NCBI GenBank assembly: GCA_036265535.1
Contig: DATAOV010000115.1
Span: 1-32,210, forward strand
Direction: 5' to 3'
Length of the DNA: 32,210 nucleotides
Origin: AC-32 sp036265535
GTDB lineage: Bacteria; Actinomycetota; Thermoleophilia; Gaiellales; Gaiellaceae
Positions within the stretch are counted from its first letter, which is position 1. Each line of letters starts with the position of its first letter. Under the pieces are notes generated by a model. That model did not search any database. It had not been told where the DNA came from and saw only the letters and a program-made list of their open reading frames with translations. Positions 30,691 through 32,210 of the stretch are shown here, piece by piece. A program made the position numbers and the translations under genes.

Positions 30691-31713
30691 CTACCGACGC
30701 CCCCAGGCGGTGCGAACCGGTCCGATCCACGACGACGAGAGCCACAAGAGGAGGGCGCCGAGCAGTGCGATGACCGTAAGGGTCAGCAGGCCGGCCCCCG
30801 CGGCCCGCTGACCGTCCGGCGGGGAGACCGCCGGAAGAGGCGCGTGCGAGACGTGAGCCAAGACGCTCGTCGCCGCCCGCTGGAGGCCGCCGGCATGCTC
30901 GGAACGCCGCTTCTGGAGCGGCTTGGTGACCGGCGCCCGAGCGGCCGCCGCCGGGAATCCGGCGGTATGAGCGGCTGCGGCTCCGCTGACCGGCCGCCCG
31001 AGCGACTTTTCCGCCGTGTTTTCGGCGGGACGGGACGCGGGCGCGCTCCGCCGAGGCGCCGGCTGGCGGCTGCGATCGTTTGCAGCCGACTTGCCTTCCG
31101 CTGCCTCGGCGGGCGCGGCGCCGGGCCGCAGAGCATGCGCTCGAGGGACTGCAACCCTCGGCGTCATCCCCGCAGGCATTGCGCCCGTTTGAGACGTGGA
31201 ACTTCCATTGTTTGCCCCGACTCCAACGCCGACGACGTTCGTCTGCGAGATCGGGCCGTCGTTCCCCGGGCTGTTGATCCGAATGGAGACGACGATGTTC
31301 ACGGGATGCGACTGCGTTCCCTCGCCGGTCGCCGCTGCGTCTTGGCCGGTGGAAGCCTGTTGCGCTCCACCGAGCTCGTCCGCGCCTGCCTGTGAGGTCT
31401 CACTCCCGTTTCCGGCCCCGACGCTCACGACGGCGACGTTCGACTGGGAGATCGCGCCGTTGTTGCCGGGACTACCGATGCGCACCGTGATGACCATGTT
31501 CGTGGGCGAATCCTGCGTAGCCACGCCGTTTGAAGCCGCCGACTGATCCGTAGTGGCGGTCTGGGCGGGGATCTCGATCGGCGTGACGAGGTCGTCCGCA
31601 GCCGCGGGGCCCGCCACAGCGAGCGGATACAGCGCACAGAGCCCGGCTGCCAGGCAGAGACGTGCTCGCCATCCGAAGCGGCGTTGGTCGTGCAGGGAGG
31701 TCACATTCGTCAT
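30691..31713 (-). CDS. Exported two-repeat protein with C-terminal membrane anchor
   Basis: 340 aa from ATG 31713 (GTG 31752 would add 13). The signal peptide (WRARLCLAAGLCALYPLAVA) is followed by two beta-like repeats of about 50 residues: NMVITVRIGSPGNNGAISQS and NIVVSIRINSPGNDGPISQT, each followed by a V-V-x-V-G-A-G/N-N-G-S run. A long Ala/Pro/Arg-rich linker leads to one transmembrane helix (GLLTLTVIALLGALLLWL) and a short basic tail. The repeats share the Asn/Ser/Gln ladder style of the large repeat protein two genes downstream, so it may nucleate or tether that protein at the cell surface. The start is uncertain for lack of a clear Shine-Dalgarno. Confidence 0.75.
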   Translation of the reverse strand: MTNVTSLHDQRRFGWRARLCLAAGLCALYPLAVAGPAAADDLVTPIEIPAQTATTDQSAASNGVATQDSPTNMVITVRIGSPGNNGAISQSNVAVVSVGAGNGSETSQAGADELGGAQQASTGQDAAATGEGTQSHPVNIVVSIRINSPGNDGPISQTNVVGVGVGANNGSSTSQTGAMPAGMTPRVAVPRAHALRPGAAPAEAAEGKSAANDRSRQPAPRRSAPASRPAENTAEKSLGRPVSGAAAAHTAGFPAAAARAPVTKPLQKRRSEHAGGLQRAATSVLAHVSHAPLPAVSPPDGQRAAGAGLLTLTVIALLGALLLWLSSSWIGPVRTAWGRR

Positions 31714-31752
31714 TTCCACGCGCGCGAGAGTTCCTGGCTTGCCGTAATTCAC

Positions 31753-32045
31753 GCTACCATAGCGCTGTGTTTATTTCCACTGATCTTTTCCGAAAACTTA
31801 CTATCGGAGTGTAGAGTTCGTGGCAATGCACGGTGCGCGATACATTTCAACTCGCATTTTGTTGGACGAAAGAGCAACAGTGATTGGACGTAAGGCACGA
31901 GACCCCTCGGAATGCTGGGTTTCGGGGACAGACGCAGTGAAAATCGCGATTTCAACCGCTCGCGGTGGCGCAGCGCTATCGCTTGGCCGAAACTGCGCTA
32001 CAGTGAGTGCCAAGCACGGCTTCTGCGTGACCTGGGGAGGGCACG
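31753..32045. other. Less GC-rich divergent intergenic region
   Basis: About 290 bp between the surface-protein operon and the last gene, noticeably richer in A/T than its surroundings (runs such as tttatttcc, gatcttttccgaaaactt, catttcaactcgcattttg). Several short frames are open, but none has a ribosome site or protein-like pattern. It probably carries promoters in both directions. Confidence 0.5.
31798..31826 (-). promoter_or_regulatory. Possible promoter of the surface-protein operon
   Basis: On the - strand TTGCCA (31826-31821) is followed after 17 bp by TAGTAA (31803-31798), about 85-90 bp before the ATG at 31713. It lies in the least GC-rich part of the window (about 31750-31960). A moderate consensus match, no other support. 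Confidence 0.35.
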
Positions 32046-32210
32046 ATGCCGCACAGGGCCGGTCGAAACCAGCTTAAGCCCGCACAGCGAGTCGCCCTAG
32101 CGGCCCTGAACGAGGGGTCGGCCGAGGAGCTCACACGCGGGGAGTATCAGCAGCTCACTGGGGTGAGCCGGTCACAGGCAGCCTACGACCTCGCCGAGCT
32201 CGTCGAGGCC
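32046..32210 (+). CDS. Helix-turn-helix-like protein, 3' truncated by window end
   Basis: ATG 32046 with GGGGAGG 4 nt upstream; 55 codons are visible. The segment ELTRGEYQQLTGVSRSQAAY followed by DLAELVEA resembles the winged-helix part of Fic-associated or DeoR-like regulators (E-Y-x-x-L-T-G-V-S-R-S-x-A). A DNA-binding role is likely; the rest of the protein is outside the window. It is divergent from the surface-protein operon and might regulate it. Confidence 0.6.
   Translation, partial: MPHRAGRNQLKPAQRVALAALNEGSAEELTRGEYQQLTGVSRSQAAYDLAELVEA

Noticed and set aside
30217..31395. + strand ORF of 392 codons opposite the surface-protein genes
   Set aside because: Arg/Gly-rich antisense shadow of two - strand genes that have signal peptides and membrane anchors.

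Overview
The window is uniformly very GC-rich, with frequent GTG starts, 1-4 bp stop/start overlaps (GTGA, ATGA, TGATG) and tightly packed operons. The gene content points to an actinobacterium: an 'actinobacterial' group 1h [NiFe]-hydrogenase locus with its DUF5947/DUF6084/DUF6893-type accessory genes, plus a MauE/MauA-like thiol-redox module. Thermoleophilia (Gaiellales/Solirubrobacterales) is my best guess, but the sequence alone does not prove it. No tRNA, rRNA, CRISPR array or insertion sequence is visible.

Region 1 (1-15801) is a nearly complete high-affinity hydrogenase locus. The 3' end of a P1-family peptidase converges on hypF. hypF diverges from a NicO-type nickel permease gene. 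A long + strand operon follows: hypC, a second Cys-rich hypC-like gene, hypD, hypE, hypA, the small and large subunits (hhyS, hhyL), a NifU-domain Fe-S protein, a DUF5947 protein, a 67-aa protein, a DUF6084-like protein, an uncharacterised 320-aa protein, a maturation endopeptidase with an extra N-terminal domain, a 32-aa membrane peptide, hypB and a two-SIS-domain protein. The products together cover nickel import, Fe(CN)2CO assembly (HypCDEF), nickel insertion (HypAB), C-terminal processing, and electron transfer from the hydrogenase, which is expected to scavenge low or atmospheric H2. The small subunit has no Tat signal and carries the Cys-to-Asp change at the proximal cluster that is known from this subgroup.

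Region 2 (15826-19786) holds a saccharopine-dehydrogenase-like reductase and a membrane class III nucleotide cyclase with an apparent frameshift near its 3' end. After these come a broken-off LysR N-terminus, a short unexplained segment bracketed by imperfect direct repeats, and a primary-type sigma-70 gene on the - strand. The conserved N-terminus of that sigma factor extends well upstream of any ATG/GTG/TTG, so CTG is the likely start.

Region 3 (20149-24186) holds a membrane-anchored L,D-transpeptidase, a possible 51-aa ORF, an ECF sigma/membrane regulator pair and a secreted M14-type carboxypeptidase.

Region 4 (24213-27068) is a three-gene overlapping operon: a MauE-like membrane protein fused to a thioredoxin-like domain, a Tat-exported Cys-rich protein resembling the methylamine dehydrogenase light chain, and a CcdA-like membrane protein fused to a propeller-like domain. 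The third gene has an in-frame UGA where this kind of protein should carry its redox cysteine. A perfect 7-bp hairpin with a GUG loop starts 14 nt after the UGA, which makes it a candidate selenocysteine codon.

Region 5 (27084-31752) holds two strong convergent terminators and a three-gene - strand operon. It encodes a secreted protein with eight Asn/Gln/Ser-rich repeats and two exported proteins with C-terminal membrane anchors, and looks like a cell-surface fibre or amyloid-like assembly. The window closes with a somewhat less GC-rich intergenic region and the start of a helix-turn-helix-like gene.
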